Assembly (NCBI GenBank): GCA_964504155.1
Contig: CAZDCZ010000007.1
Coordinates: forward strand, 1 to 47,663
Direction: 5' to 3'
Length of the DNA stretch: 47,663 nucleotides
From: CAZDCZ01 sp964504155
GTDB taxonomy: Bacteria; Bacteroidota; Bacteroidia; Bacteroidales; UBA12077
The notes under the pieces were generated by a model. That model worked only from the letters and a program-made list of their open reading frames with translations. It was not told the origin of the DNA and searched no databases. The position numbers and the translations under genes are program-made. Below, one piece after another: positions 9,069 through 17,266 of the stretch (position 1 is its first letter; each line of letters opens with the position of its first letter).

Positions 9069-9950
9069 ATGCCACATAAATCAGGTTTTGTAAATATTCT
9101 GGGAAATCCAAATGTTGGAAAATCAACCTTAATGAATATTATGGTTGGAGAGAAACTCTCGATAATTACATCTAAAGCACAAACAACTCGTCATAGAATA
9201 ATGGGTATTGTTAGCGGAGACGACTTTCAAATAGTATATTCCGACACACCAGGAATATTAAAATCTAATTACAAATTACAAGAAAAAATGATGAACTATG
9301 TTGGTACAGCTTTCGAAGATGCCGACATAATATTATATATTACCGATGTTGTTGAAACATTTGATAAGAATATAGAATATATTGAAAAACTTAAAAAAAC
9401 AGATATTCCAATTATTCTCTTAATAAATAAAATTGATCTTTCATCGCAAGAAGAATTAGAGAAATTAGTTGACACATGGAAAGAAACACTTCCAAATGCC
9501 GATATAATTCCTATTGCTGCGTTAAAGAATTTTAATGTAAATACTGTATTAAAAACAATTCAAGAGAAGCTACCTGAGGGGCCAGCATATTTCCCTAAAG
9601 ATGCACTAACAGATAAGACAGAAAGATTTTTTGTGTCGGAAATTATCCGCGAAAAAATATTGTTACATTATAAAAAAGAGATCCCGTATTCTGTTGAGGT
9701 TAATATTGAAGAATTTAAAGACACCGATAAATTATTAAGCATAAGTGCAATAATTTATGTTGTTCGCGATTCGCAAAAAGGAATAATTATTGGACATAAA
9801 GGTGCTGCTTTAAAAAGAGTTGGAACAGAAGCAAGAATAGATATCGAGACATTTTTTGACAAGAAAGTTTTCTTAAAATTATTTGTAAAAGTTAGTAAAG
9901 ATTGGAGAAACAAAGATCGCATGTTAAAAGATTTCGGGTACAACAAATAA
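9069..9950 (+). CDS. era: GTPase Era
   Basis: Era is an essential GTPase that binds the 3' end of 16S rRNA and assists 30S subunit maturation. The 293-aa product has the standard length. GTPase motifs: G1 GNPNVGKS at 12-19, G3 DTPG at 59-62 and G4 NKID at 120-123. The switch region TTRHRIMGI typical of Era is present. The C-terminal KH RNA-binding domain has GHKG at 242-245 followed by the Era signature near KVFLKLFVKVSKDWR. It is followed after 12 nt by a small helical-protein gene and then der, so two ribosome-assembly GTPases sit in one transcription unit. Confidence 0.96.
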   Translation: MPHKSGFVNILGNPNVGKSTLMNIMVGEKLSIITSKAQTTRHRIMGIVSGDDFQIVYSDTPGILKSNYKLQEKMMNYVGTAFEDADIILYITDVVETFDKNIEYIEKLKKTDIPIILLINKIDLSSQEELEKLVDTWKETLPNADIIPIAALKNFNVNTVLKTIQEKLPEGPAYFPKDALTDKTERFFVSEIIREKILLHYKKEIPYSVEVNIEEFKDTDKLLSISAIIYVVRDSQKGIIIGHKGAALKRVGTEARIDIETFFDKKVFLKLFVKVSKDWRNKDRMLKDFGYNK

Positions 9951-9962
9951 AAAACATATCAA

Positions 9963-10304
9963 ATGCAAGAAATTGAACAATTAATATACAATTTTACGGT
10001 ACAATGTTTTGGATTTACTAAATCGTTAAATAAGGAGTTGCCACAAGTTGACACACGCGAATTGAAAGAGAAATCAGGAACTGTCTCAATTAAATTTCTT
10101 CTTGCATTAAAATCGAAAGAAAATACCGATTTTTCGAGTAATCTTAAAAAATCGTACGAAAGCTTAATAACAAGCATTAGTTTATTGCAAAACATAAATT
10201 GTTCTAGTATAGCTTCGTTAGAAGAAGAAAAGAAAACATTAATTACAAAATCAGAAATTCTTTTGGTAAAATTTAAAGTAATAATAGGAAAAGTAATTTA
10301 TTAA
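9963..10304 (+). CDS. Small helical protein between era and der
   Basis: This encodes 113 aa, predicted almost wholly alpha-helical, with no signal peptide. The start ATG is 12 nt after the era stop, and the der ATG is 12 nt after its stop, so co-expression with both GTPases is likely. The helix layout, a TKSLNKELP turn after helix 1, then RELKEKSGTVSIKFLLAL, then a long helix and a final amphipathic helix, resembles by eye the four-helix-bundle S23 / 23S-rRNA-intervening-sequence protein family (TKxFPKE ... AAVSIPxNIAEG). The characteristic IAEG signature is not conserved. That relationship is therefore only a suggestion, and the function is unknown. Confidence 0.7.
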   Translation: MQEIEQLIYNFTVQCFGFTKSLNKELPQVDTRELKEKSGTVSIKFLLALKSKENTDFSSNLKKSYESLITSISLLQNINCSSIASLEEEKKTLITKSEILLVKFKVIIGKVIY

Positions 10305-10316
10305 TAATTTATAGCA

Positions 10317-11615
10317 ATGATAGTAGCAATTGTAGGAAGACCAAATGTTGGAAAATCTACTCTCTTTAATCGATTAACAGGCACACGACGTGCGATTGTA
10401 GATGAGTATAGTGGAGTTACCAGAGATCGTTTATATGGTAAAGGGGAATGGAATGGTAAAAATTTCTCTATTATCGACACCGGCGGTTATTTAAAAAATT
10501 CGGATGATATTTTCGAAAGCGAAATAAGGAAACAAGTTGACATTGCTATGGACGAGGCAAATGTTATATTATTTGTTGTTGATGTTACTGTTGGAATTAC
10601 ATCTTTCGACGAAACTGTAGCAAAAATTCTTAGAAAATCTGATAAAAAAGTACTACTTGTCGTTAATAAAGTAGATAATAACGAACGAATATACGATTCA
10701 CACATATTTTACAAACTTGGATTAGATGATTTATTCTGCGTATCATCGATAAACGGAAGTGGTACAGGCGAGCTTCTCGATGAAATAGCTTTAACCGACG
10801 ATGGTGTTTATGAAGAATATAATTCGGATATTCCAAAATTTGCCGTTGTTGGAAGACCAAATGTTGGGAAATCGTCGTTAATAAATGTGTTAATAGGTGA
10901 AGAACGAAATATAGTAACCCCTATTTCGGGAACTACAAGAGATTCGTTATATACATATTATAAAAAATTTAATCACGAGTTTCATCTTATCGATACAGCA
11001 GGATTACGAAAAAAAGGTAAGGTAAGTGAGAATCTCGAATACTATTCTGTTCTTCGCTCGGTCAGAGCCATAGAAGAATCGGATGTTTGTTTACTATTAA
11101 TCGATGCTACCAGACAAATAGAATCGCAAGACATGAGCATCCTTTCTTTAATAAAAAGAAACAATAAAGGAGTCGTTATTCTAGTTAATAAGTGGGATTT
11201 AATTGAGAAAGAAACTAATACCGCAAAAGAACTTACTAAACAAATAAAAGAGAAAATAGCTCCTTTTCAGGATATTCCAATAATATTTACCTCGGCATTA
11301 ACAAAACAAAGAATACATAAAGTTCTTGAAGAAGCAATTCAAGTATTCGAAAATAGAAAAAGAAGAATTACAACTTCGAAACTTAACGAATTAATGCTAG
11401 AGATAATAAATGCTAACAAACCTCCTGCAATTAAAGGTAAATTTATTCGAATAAAATATGTAACTCAATTAAATACATATTTCCCTGCTTTTGCATTTTT
11501 CTGTAATTTACCTCAATATATAAAAGATCCATATAAAAGATTCTTAGAAAATAAATTGAGAGAAAATTTTAATTTTTCTGGTTGTCCGATACAGATTTTT
11601 ATGAGAAAGAAATAA
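10317..11615 (+). CDS. der: GTPase Der (EngA), double GTPase
   Basis: Der is the tandem-GTPase factor of 50S ribosome assembly. The 432-aa protein has two complete G domains. Domain 1 has GRPNVGKS at 7-14, DTGG at 54-57 and NKVD at 117-120. Domain 2 has GRPNVGKS at 179-186, DTAG at 226-229 and NKWD further on. The C-terminal KH-like domain follows, including RIKYVTQLNTYFPAFAFF. Length and order are standard. The last codons and stop form one arm of the terminator hairpin that ends this operon. Confidence 0.97.
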   Translation: MIVAIVGRPNVGKSTLFNRLTGTRRAIVDEYSGVTRDRLYGKGEWNGKNFSIIDTGGYLKNSDDIFESEIRKQVDIAMDEANVILFVVDVTVGITSFDETVAKILRKSDKKVLLVVNKVDNNERIYDSHIFYKLGLDDLFCVSSINGSGTGELLDEIALTDDGVYEEYNSDIPKFAVVGRPNVGKSSLINVLIGEERNIVTPISGTTRDSLYTYYKKFNHEFHLIDTAGLRKKGKVSENLEYYSVLRSVRAIEESDVCLLLIDATRQIESQDMSILSLIKRNNKGVVILVNKWDLIEKETNTAKELTKQIKEKIAPFQDIPIIFTSALTKQRIHKVLEEAIQVFENRKRRITTSKLNELMLEIINANKPPAIKGKFIRIKYVTQLNTYFPAFAFFCNLPQYIKDPYKRFLENKLRENFNFSGCPIQIFMRKK

Positions 11616-11643
11616 TTTTTTTATTTCTTTCTTAAAGTTTTTT
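11604..11643 (+). terminator. Terminator after der
   Basis: A perfect 12-bp inverted repeat, AGAAAGAAATAA (11604-11615) and TTATTTCTTTCT (11621-11632), separated by five T residues, is followed by a T-run at 11638-11643. The first arm includes the der stop codon. The stem is AT-rich, so efficiency is uncertain. Confidence 0.55.
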
Positions 11644-11659
11644 ATAAAAGTATAGCAAA

Positions 11660-11752
11660 GTGAAAAATAAATATATAAAATACAACATCATTTTCATAAT
11701 AGCATGCGGATTAACATTAATCCTATTTAATAAATTTAATGAAATTTTTTAA
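11660..11752 (+). CDS. Possible 30-aa membrane peptide
   Basis: A GTG-started frame encodes 30 residues: a basic N-terminus (MKNKYIKYN), one hydrophobic stretch (IIFIIACGLTLILF) and a short polar tail. It overlaps the next small frame by 14 nt. No ribosome-binding site is obvious and chance occurrence in AT-rich DNA is quite possible. Confidence 0.22.
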   Translation: MKNKYIKYNIIFIIACGLTLILFNKFNEIF

Positions 11753-11840
11753 AACCTATTCACTTATTTTTCTTTTAATTAGCTATTTTTTAGGCAAATA
11801 CACAATAATTTTTGCAAATAAAAAAAATAAGCACAACTAA
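11739..11840 (+). CDS. Possible 33-aa exported or membrane peptide
   Basis: An ATG-started frame encodes 33 residues with a basic start (MKFFKTYS), a hydrophobic core (LIFLLISYFLG) and a basic tail (NKKNKHN). It looks like a signal peptide or single membrane segment. It could be a real small protein, the remnant of a larger exported protein, or chance. It ends 31 nt before the lipoprotein start codon. Confidence 0.25.
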   Translation: MKFFKTYSLIFLLISYFLGKYTIIFANKKNKHN

Positions 11841-11871
11841 TATAGGTCGTTATTTATTGAATTGTAAACAA

Positions 11872-12366
11872 ATGAAACGTATAAACTATTTTCTTCTAAT
11901 TTTAGTATATTTTTTAGCTTCTTCGTGTGAAAAAGCTAAAGAATATTCTATTATACCGGAAATAGAATATTCCAATTTTATAATAAACGAGAATCTTCCG
12001 GAATATAATGCGGTTAAAGGAACATTGCAGTTCTCGTTTGTTGATGGAGATGGAGACATAGGCGTTAATCAACCAGATAGTATTAATTCCGACTCAGCAA
12101 CTTATATTAACGAAAGCCCAAATTTATTTGTTAGTATATACGATAAAATAAATGGAGAATTTATAGTTAAAGATTCAATATATAAATTTCGTATCCCGTA
12201 TCTCGAAGGAGGAACCTATACAAAAAGTGTAAAAGGCGATATAGAAGTAGAAATATTAATACTAAATAAAATTTCTGACACTATTCGTCTCGAGTTCTAT
12301 ATCTTCGATAGAAATTTTAATATGAGTAATATAGAAATGTCTCCCGATATACTTATAGCAGAATAA
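11872..12366 (+). CDS. Small lipoprotein with a DGDGD motif
   Basis: This encodes 164 aa from the ATG at 11872. I chose it over an upstream in-frame ATG at 11812 because it gives a canonical lipoprotein signal peptide ending LASSC, with Cys19 as the lipidation site. The mature part is beta-rich and contains VDGDGDIGVN, an acidic Ca-binding-like loop seen in many small Bacteroidota lipoproteins of unknown role, near residue 60. It probably sits in the outer or inner membrane facing the periplasm. The next gene (PepSY-type membrane protein) begins 8 nt later, so the two are likely co-expressed. I do not recognise a function. Confidence 0.78.
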   Translation: MKRINYFLLILVYFLASSCEKAKEYSIIPEIEYSNFIINENLPEYNAVKGTLQFSFVDGDGDIGVNQPDSINSDSATYINESPNLFVSIYDKINGEFIVKDSIYKFRIPYLEGGTYTKSVKGDIEVEILILNKISDTIRLEFYIFDRNFNMSNIEMSPDILIAE

Positions 12367-12374
12367 TAATTCTA

Positions 12375-12974
12375 ATGACTAATTCAAATACCTCATCAAA
12401 CAATAAACTAAAAAAACAAGCCAACGTTTTACGTATATTTAGAAAGATTCATCGAAAGATTGCTATTTTTCTTTTTGCATTTTTCTTTTTAATATCGGTA
12501 AGTGGCTTATTACTTGCGTGGAAAAAAAATAGCTCAGGACTTATTCTTCCGAAAACATACATAGGTACTTCAACAGATTTCAAAGATTGGCTGCCAATAG
12601 ATAGTTTACATAAAAATGCTTGTGAAATTTTGCACGATTCTGTTTCTGTTAATCTATCGTTAAAATTAGATAGAATTGATATCAGGAAAAGCAAAGGAAT
12701 AGTAAAATTTATTTTTGCTAAACATTACTGGAGTATTCAATTAGATGGAGCCACCGGAAAATTATTGCATATTGGTTACAGATACTCCGACTTGATAGAA
12801 AACATACACGACGGATCGATTCTTGATAAAATTGCAGATACCAAAAACGAGATATTTAAATTAATTTATACCACAATTATTGGTTTTTCCTTACTCACTT
12901 TTGTAATAACAGGATTTTGGTTATGGCATGTACCTAAGAAAATAAAAAAACGAAAACTAAATACAAATAAATAA
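12375..12974 (+). CDS. PepSY-associated membrane protein
   Basis: This 199-aa protein has one membrane segment near 31-50 (IAIFLFAFFFLISVSGLLLAW) and a second near 165-185 (LIYTTIIGFSLLTFVITGFWLW). The N-terminal RKIHRKIAIFLF stretch and the C-terminal LWHVPKKIKKRK are typical of PepSY_TM proteins. A small extracytoplasmic PepSY-like domain lies between them, with HYWSIQLDGATGKLL and an HDGS element. Members are often linked to iron uptake or reductase-like membrane proteins, but nothing nearby shows that role here. It follows the lipoprotein gene by 8 nt and ends before a hairpin terminator. Confidence 0.8.
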   Translation: MTNSNTSSNNKLKKQANVLRIFRKIHRKIAIFLFAFFFLISVSGLLLAWKKNSSGLILPKTYIGTSTDFKDWLPIDSLHKNACEILHDSVSVNLSLKLDRIDIRKSKGIVKFIFAKHYWSIQLDGATGKLLHIGYRYSDLIENIHDGSILDKIADTKNEIFKLIYTTIIGFSLLTFVITGFWLWHVPKKIKKRKLNTNK

Positions 12975-13042
12975 TTTATAAACATTAAGCTTATTATTAA
13001 AATTCAAACAGTATTCCATAAGCTGTGTAAATTTTTAAAAGT

Positions 13043-13066
13043 AGGGTTTAGCAAACCCTGTTTTTA
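13043..13066. terminator. Hairpin terminator between convergent genes
   Basis: AGGGTTT (13043-13049) pairs with AAACCCT (13053-13059) around a 3-nt loop. The hairpin is flanked by an A-run on the left and a T-run on the right. It lies between the convergent PepSY gene and the SpoIIE-protein gene and could serve both strands. Confidence 0.6.
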
Positions 13067-13105
13067 TCACTACTCTTAGTTACTAACTCGAGTTGATATA
13101 AAAAA

Positions 13106-16100
13106 TTACATTCTAATACCCATAAATAAAATATCATCGACCTGTTCTAATTCTCCTTTCCAATTATCAAATGCTTCGCCAATTAATCTATTCTGCTCGC
13201 TCATAGGTTTTTCGCAAATATCTACAATTAAATTTTTCAATCTTGCTAATTTAAATTTTTTTCCTTTTGTTCCACCAAACTGATCGGAATATCCATCAGA
13301 AAACATATAAATAATATCTCCATCGTTTAGTTTAAAGCTAAAATTTTCGAAATATTTTTCATCATCAGCATTACCTCCAATCGAGCATTTGCTACCTCTA
13401 ACATATTCTAATTTCTTATTTTTATACACAATAACCGGACGCATAGCAGAAGCAATCCTTACGTCTCGTGTATTGATATCTATCTCGCAAACAACAATAT
13501 CCATCCCATCGTGAGCTGTTTCTGCATCGATATTCTGATTTAATGTTCCTTGCAAATTTGCATCTAACTTCTGTAATACTTCAGCAGGAGAATTAATATC
13601 TTTTCTTAGGCATATATCTTTAATAAGAGTAGTTCCTATCATCGACATAAATGCCCCAGGTACTCCATGTCCGGTAGAATCGGCACAGATAATTAAAAAT
13701 TTATCATCGCTAACTTTATCGTACCAATAAAAATCGCCACTTACAATATCTCTGGGGCGATAAAACACAAAAGAACCCGAAAAGAACGAATCAAGAGCAA
13801 ATACCGAAGGCAGAATACTTCTCTGTATTCTTTGAGCATAATTTATGCTATCGGTAATATCTTTATTTTTCATTTCTAACTCTTCATTTTTCTCTGTAAC
13901 TTCTTTTGTTCGTTTTTCCAATTCTTCTTCAAGATATTCTTGTAATTCTCTTTGTTTCTTTTCGCGATTTCTAATATAAAAATAAATTGAAGCAATAACT
14001 ATTATTATAAATATAGTAATAAACCACCATGTTTTCCATATTGGAGGTTTAATTTTTATATTATAAATTAAAGGTTCTTTAGATGTTATTCCATCGGCAT
14101 TATATGCTTTAAGAAGAAATGAATATTCTCCGTCTTCGATTCTTGAATATACAATTTCTCTTTCTTTAGTAATATCCGACCATTCTAAATCATATCCATC
14201 TAACTTATACTTATATGTAACACCTTCAGGAGCACTATAACTTAATCCAATAATATTTATCTTTAATTTATAAATACTATATGGTAATATAAGCGATTTA
14301 TTAACATCGTATTTTTTATCGGAAAAATATATTGATTCAATATTAACTTTCGGGGGGAATATATTTTTTTTATCTAAACTATGATTATAAGAAATCATTC
14401 CGTTAGTAGTTCCAAAATATGTTATTTCGTTATCGTTTTCAAATACTGCATTATAATTACAATCTCCTAAAATTCCTCTTTCTTTCGAATATGTTTTTAC
14501 ATCATAGTTATTAATATCAATACTGCTTAATCCTAATTGATGTCCAACCCACACTTTACCACTCTTATCGGCAATTAAGCTATAACAGTAATTTGATTTT
14601 AATCCATCATCGCTCGAAAAATATTTTAAGGTATCTTTCATGAATTTAAAAACGCCAAACCCATATGTAGCTGCCCAAATATTACCATCAATATCTTCGG
14701 TAATAGATGTAAACTCAAGAGGAGCATTACCTGCAATTGAATATTTCAATGTATCGTTCAATACAAAAACGCTATTGCTTTTTGTTGCTATCCATGGATT
14801 TTTTTTCGAATCGACGAATACATAATTAATATCATTATGTGGTAAACCATCGGATGTATTAAACAATTTCTTTTTATTTGTTTCTGTATTAATTTCCAGC
14901 ACTCCATCTTTTGTGCCTATCCAAATTTTTTCATCACTTCCATTAACACAATTAATCTGATTCCCAAGTAAGCTTGCCCCTTTATAAAAAGGAACTATTT
15001 TCTTTCTCTTTATATCAAGTTTATAAACCCCTGATTTTTGAGTTCCTATAAAAACAGAATTTTTCTTATTATAATATAAAGCACTAATTCTATCTTTTGG
15101 CAAACCATTCTTGTATGAATATATAGTTCTCTTACCAGAATTATTATTTATTTCAACAAGACACTCATCGCTTCCTAACCATAATTCAGAATTGCTTTCG
15201 GTTAAAGCTGTAATATTATTTTTTAATTCTTTAATGTCATTATATCGGAAAGTAAATGCTTCGTCAACCAAGAATGCAATACCATCGCCATATGTAGCAA
15301 TCCAGATATTATTTTCCCAATCCTGAAATACTTGTTTTACAAAATTATTTGTAAGGCCATTAGTTGTAGAATAATTTATAAGTTTTTTAAATTTTGTTTT
15401 AGAATTATTATCCGCAATAAGTTTAAATACTCCATTCCCAAATGTACTTATCCATAAATTATTATCATTATCTTCAAAAATCGATTGTACATTTTCGTAT
15501 CCTAAATTATAGTTTTCAGATGTTTTCTCGATTATATATGAATCAAACTCTTCGTTTTTCTGTTTTAAATAATAGAATCCTTCATCTTCTGTTCCAATCC
15601 AGAAAACCCCTTCAATTTTACTGCTTTTTATTGTTGTTACAGCTGTCCAAGGAATTTCTTTAAATTTAAACTGAAGCAAAATTTTATTCTCTTTTATTTT
15701 ATATAAGTACAAACCATCGTTTAAACCCAATAAAACATTATCGTTACCAATATAATTAACTGAATATAATAGTTTTGACAAGAATTGATTTTTAAAAGTA
15801 TCTATTTTATAATCTTTATCAACAATTAGAAATCCGTCATTTTGTGTTGTAATATATACATTCCCCGAATTATCACCACAGATATCAGTAACTGTACTTT
15901 TTGAATATTTTTTTGTGTCAATTTTCTTTAATGTACTTCCGTTATATACAGTTAATTCTCCCGAATTATGTCCGAACCACAAAGTTCCGTTACTATCTTT
16001 ATAGCTTGATGTTACAAATCCATCGGTAAGAGTATCGTCGGCTTCTGATACATAAAATTCGAATCCATTATATTTACACAATCCTTCTCCTGTTCCAACC

Positions 16101-16261
16101 CAAATAAAACCATTTATATCGGTATTAATAGTATATACAAAAGGATGGCTTAAACCTTTATCGATACTGAGCTTATTAAAATTATAGGTCTGAGCTGTAA
16201 GAGATACGCTTATAATTACAAAAAGGAATAATACTGAAAAACATTTATATATCTTAGTCAT
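13106..16261 (-). CDS. Propeller-Y_Y_Y sensor with SpoIIE-type phosphatase
   Basis: This is a 1051-aa transmembrane signalling protein. A signal peptide (about 1-23) leads into a long periplasmic region of two-component-regulator propeller repeats (about 30-640, with repeated G-x-I/L-W-V/I-G-T and D-x-x-x-N-x-W motifs). A Y_Y_Y domain follows at about 660-735. Then come one membrane helix (about 745-763), a coiled coil (765-805) and a cytoplasmic SpoIIE/PP2C phosphatase domain. Phosphatase metal motifs are SGDFYW at 841-846, ADSTGHG at 860-866 and SDGYSDQ at 988-994. In most Bacteroidota propeller sensors the output is a histidine kinase; here it is a Ser/Thr phosphatase, which usually acts on anti-sigma or anti-anti-sigma partners. 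No such partner is encoded in the window. It is the last gene of the surface operon, 15 nt after its neighbour. Confidence 0.9.
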   Translation of the reverse strand: MTKIYKCFSVLFLFVIISVSLTAQTYNFNKLSIDKGLSHPFVYTINTDINGFIWVGTGEGLCKYNGFEFYVSEADDTLTDGFVTSSYKDSNGTLWFGHNSGELTVYNGSTLKKIDTKKYSKSTVTDICGDNSGNVYITTQNDGFLIVDKDYKIDTFKNQFLSKLLYSVNYIGNDNVLLGLNDGLYLYKIKENKILLQFKFKEIPWTAVTTIKSSKIEGVFWIGTEDEGFYYLKQKNEEFDSYIIEKTSENYNLGYENVQSIFEDNDNNLWISTFGNGVFKLIADNNSKTKFKKLINYSTTNGLTNNFVKQVFQDWENNIWIATYGDGIAFLVDEAFTFRYNDIKELKNNITALTESNSELWLGSDECLVEINNNSGKRTIYSYKNGLPKDRISALYYNKKNSVFIGTQKSGVYKLDIKRKKIVPFYKGASLLGNQINCVNGSDEKIWIGTKDGVLEINTETNKKKLFNTSDGLPHNDINYVFVDSKKNPWIATKSNSVFVLNDTLKYSIAGNAPLEFTSITEDIDGNIWAATYGFGVFKFMKDTLKYFSSDDGLKSNYCYSLIADKSGKVWVGHQLGLSSIDINNYDVKTYSKERGILGDCNYNAVFENDNEITYFGTTNGMISYNHSLDKKNIFPPKVNIESIYFSDKKYDVNKSLILPYSIYKLKINIIGLSYSAPEGVTYKYKLDGYDLEWSDITKEREIVYSRIEDGEYSFLLKAYNADGITSKEPLIYNIKIKPPIWKTWWFITIFIIIVIASIYFYIRNREKKQRELQEYLEEELEKRTKEVTEKNEELEMKNKDITDSINYAQRIQRSILPSVFALDSFFSGSFVFYRPRDIVSGDFYWYDKVSDDKFLIICADSTGHGVPGAFMSMIGTTLIKDICLRKDINSPAEVLQKLDANLQGTLNQNIDAETAHDGMDIVVCEIDINTRDVRIASAMRPVIVYKNKKLEYVRGSKCSIGGNADDEKYFENFSFKLNDGDIIYMFSDGYSDQFGGTKGKKFKLARLKNLIVDICEKPMSEQNRLIGEAFDNWKGELEQVDDILFMGIRM

Positions 16262-16276
16262 AAAATTTTATTTTAA

Positions 16277-17248
16277 CTAATTTTTCTTTCTCACACCAAT
16301 TGAGTATTTATATTTAGGCACACCACCAATAGGAACAACATAAAAAGGTAATAAATCGCCATATTGGTTTTTCACAGATATTACAACATTATTATTTTTT
16401 ACTTGAGGATAGCGTTTTTTTATAAATTGAAAATCTAGAGATGAATTCATTTCTTCGTCGAGAATTTTAAATTTATAGCTACCCCATTTATCATCACCGG
16501 ATATTTTACATATCAATCCCTTACGAGCAACAGAAACGACACGAATCATTCCATCAGAATCCCAGTCGAAATTTTTCTCTTCAACCGATATTGTTTTATC
16601 ATCAACATATGGATAAATATGTGACACTTCGTTTGGATCGTTATGCATTCTAAAACTATATTCGTAAGCAAAAGCATTTGCTCCTTCAATACGATTATTA
16701 GAATTTTGAGAAGTACTTAAGAAATATCTATACATGTTACCATCGTCTCCACTAACTCCTTCTGCAATAATTTTAAATATGTAGCCTCCAAATTTTTTAA
16801 CATATTCGCCTTCTGTAGGATTAAATGGCCCAAAAGTGTACCAATTATCATCATATCGAGGATTAACTCCGAAACTTTTTGTTGCCAACAAATTTCCACT
16901 TTTATAATTCCCAATAGGGTCGGTACTTTGTGCATCTTTATTAGTATAACATTCATTACCTCCATATACACTATAAGTAACTCTTGTATCGAAAACACCG
17001 TTTATTTCATCAATTTTACCTCCAACATCAGGGTCGTAAACACGAATAAAAATTGGTATTTTATGTTCTTCCGGGATTACGAAAAAAAACGTTTGCGAGA
17101 AATCATCATCTCCCCACGATGTTTCTGCTAATTTTCCAAAAGTCATAAGGTAAGGTATATTTTCGTCTTCGGCAGGTACCGGTTGAGCTATAGACGAAGT
17201 TATTATAATTAAAATAAGAATAGTTATTATATAGAATTTCTTTATCAT
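16277..17248 (-). CDS. Secreted protein of unknown function in the surface operon
   Basis: This encodes 323 aa from the ATG at 17248; a TTG two codons upstream is open but unnecessary. A signal peptide of about 20 residues ends TSSIAQ. The mature part is predicted beta-rich, with many Gly, Asp, Tyr and aromatic residues (for example YDPDVGGKIDE, TRVTYSVYGG, WYTFGPFNPTEGEY, DWDSDGMIRV). No catalytic signature, lipobox or sorting domain is visible. It lies 12 nt after the PD40/PKD gene and 15 nt before the SpoIIE-protein gene, so it belongs to the type IX-linked operon. It could be a periplasmic ligand, chaperone or surface component. I do not recognise a family. Confidence 0.8.
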   Translation of the reverse strand: MIKKFYIITILILIIITSSIAQPVPAEDENIPYLMTFGKLAETSWGDDDFSQTFFFVIPEEHKIPIFIRVYDPDVGGKIDEINGVFDTRVTYSVYGGNECYTNKDAQSTDPIGNYKSGNLLATKSFGVNPRYDDNWYTFGPFNPTEGEYVKKFGGYIFKIIAEGVSGDDGNMYRYFLSTSQNSNNRIEGANAFAYEYSFRMHNDPNEVSHIYPYVDDKTISVEEKNFDWDSDGMIRVVSVARKGLICKISGDDKWGSYKFKILDEEMNSSLDFQFIKKRYPQVKNNNVVISVKNQYGDLLPFYVVPIGGVPKYKYSIGVRKKN

Positions 17249-17266
17249 TTTCAATAATTTAACTTG

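Noticed and set aside
11812..11871. N-terminal extension of the small lipoprotein from the ATG at 11812
   Set aside because: It would put 20 residues ahead of a canonical lipoprotein signal peptide; the internal ATG at 11872 fits far better.
17249..17254. TTG start for the 323-aa secreted protein
   Set aside because: An ATG two codons later gives a complete signal peptide and is the simpler choice.
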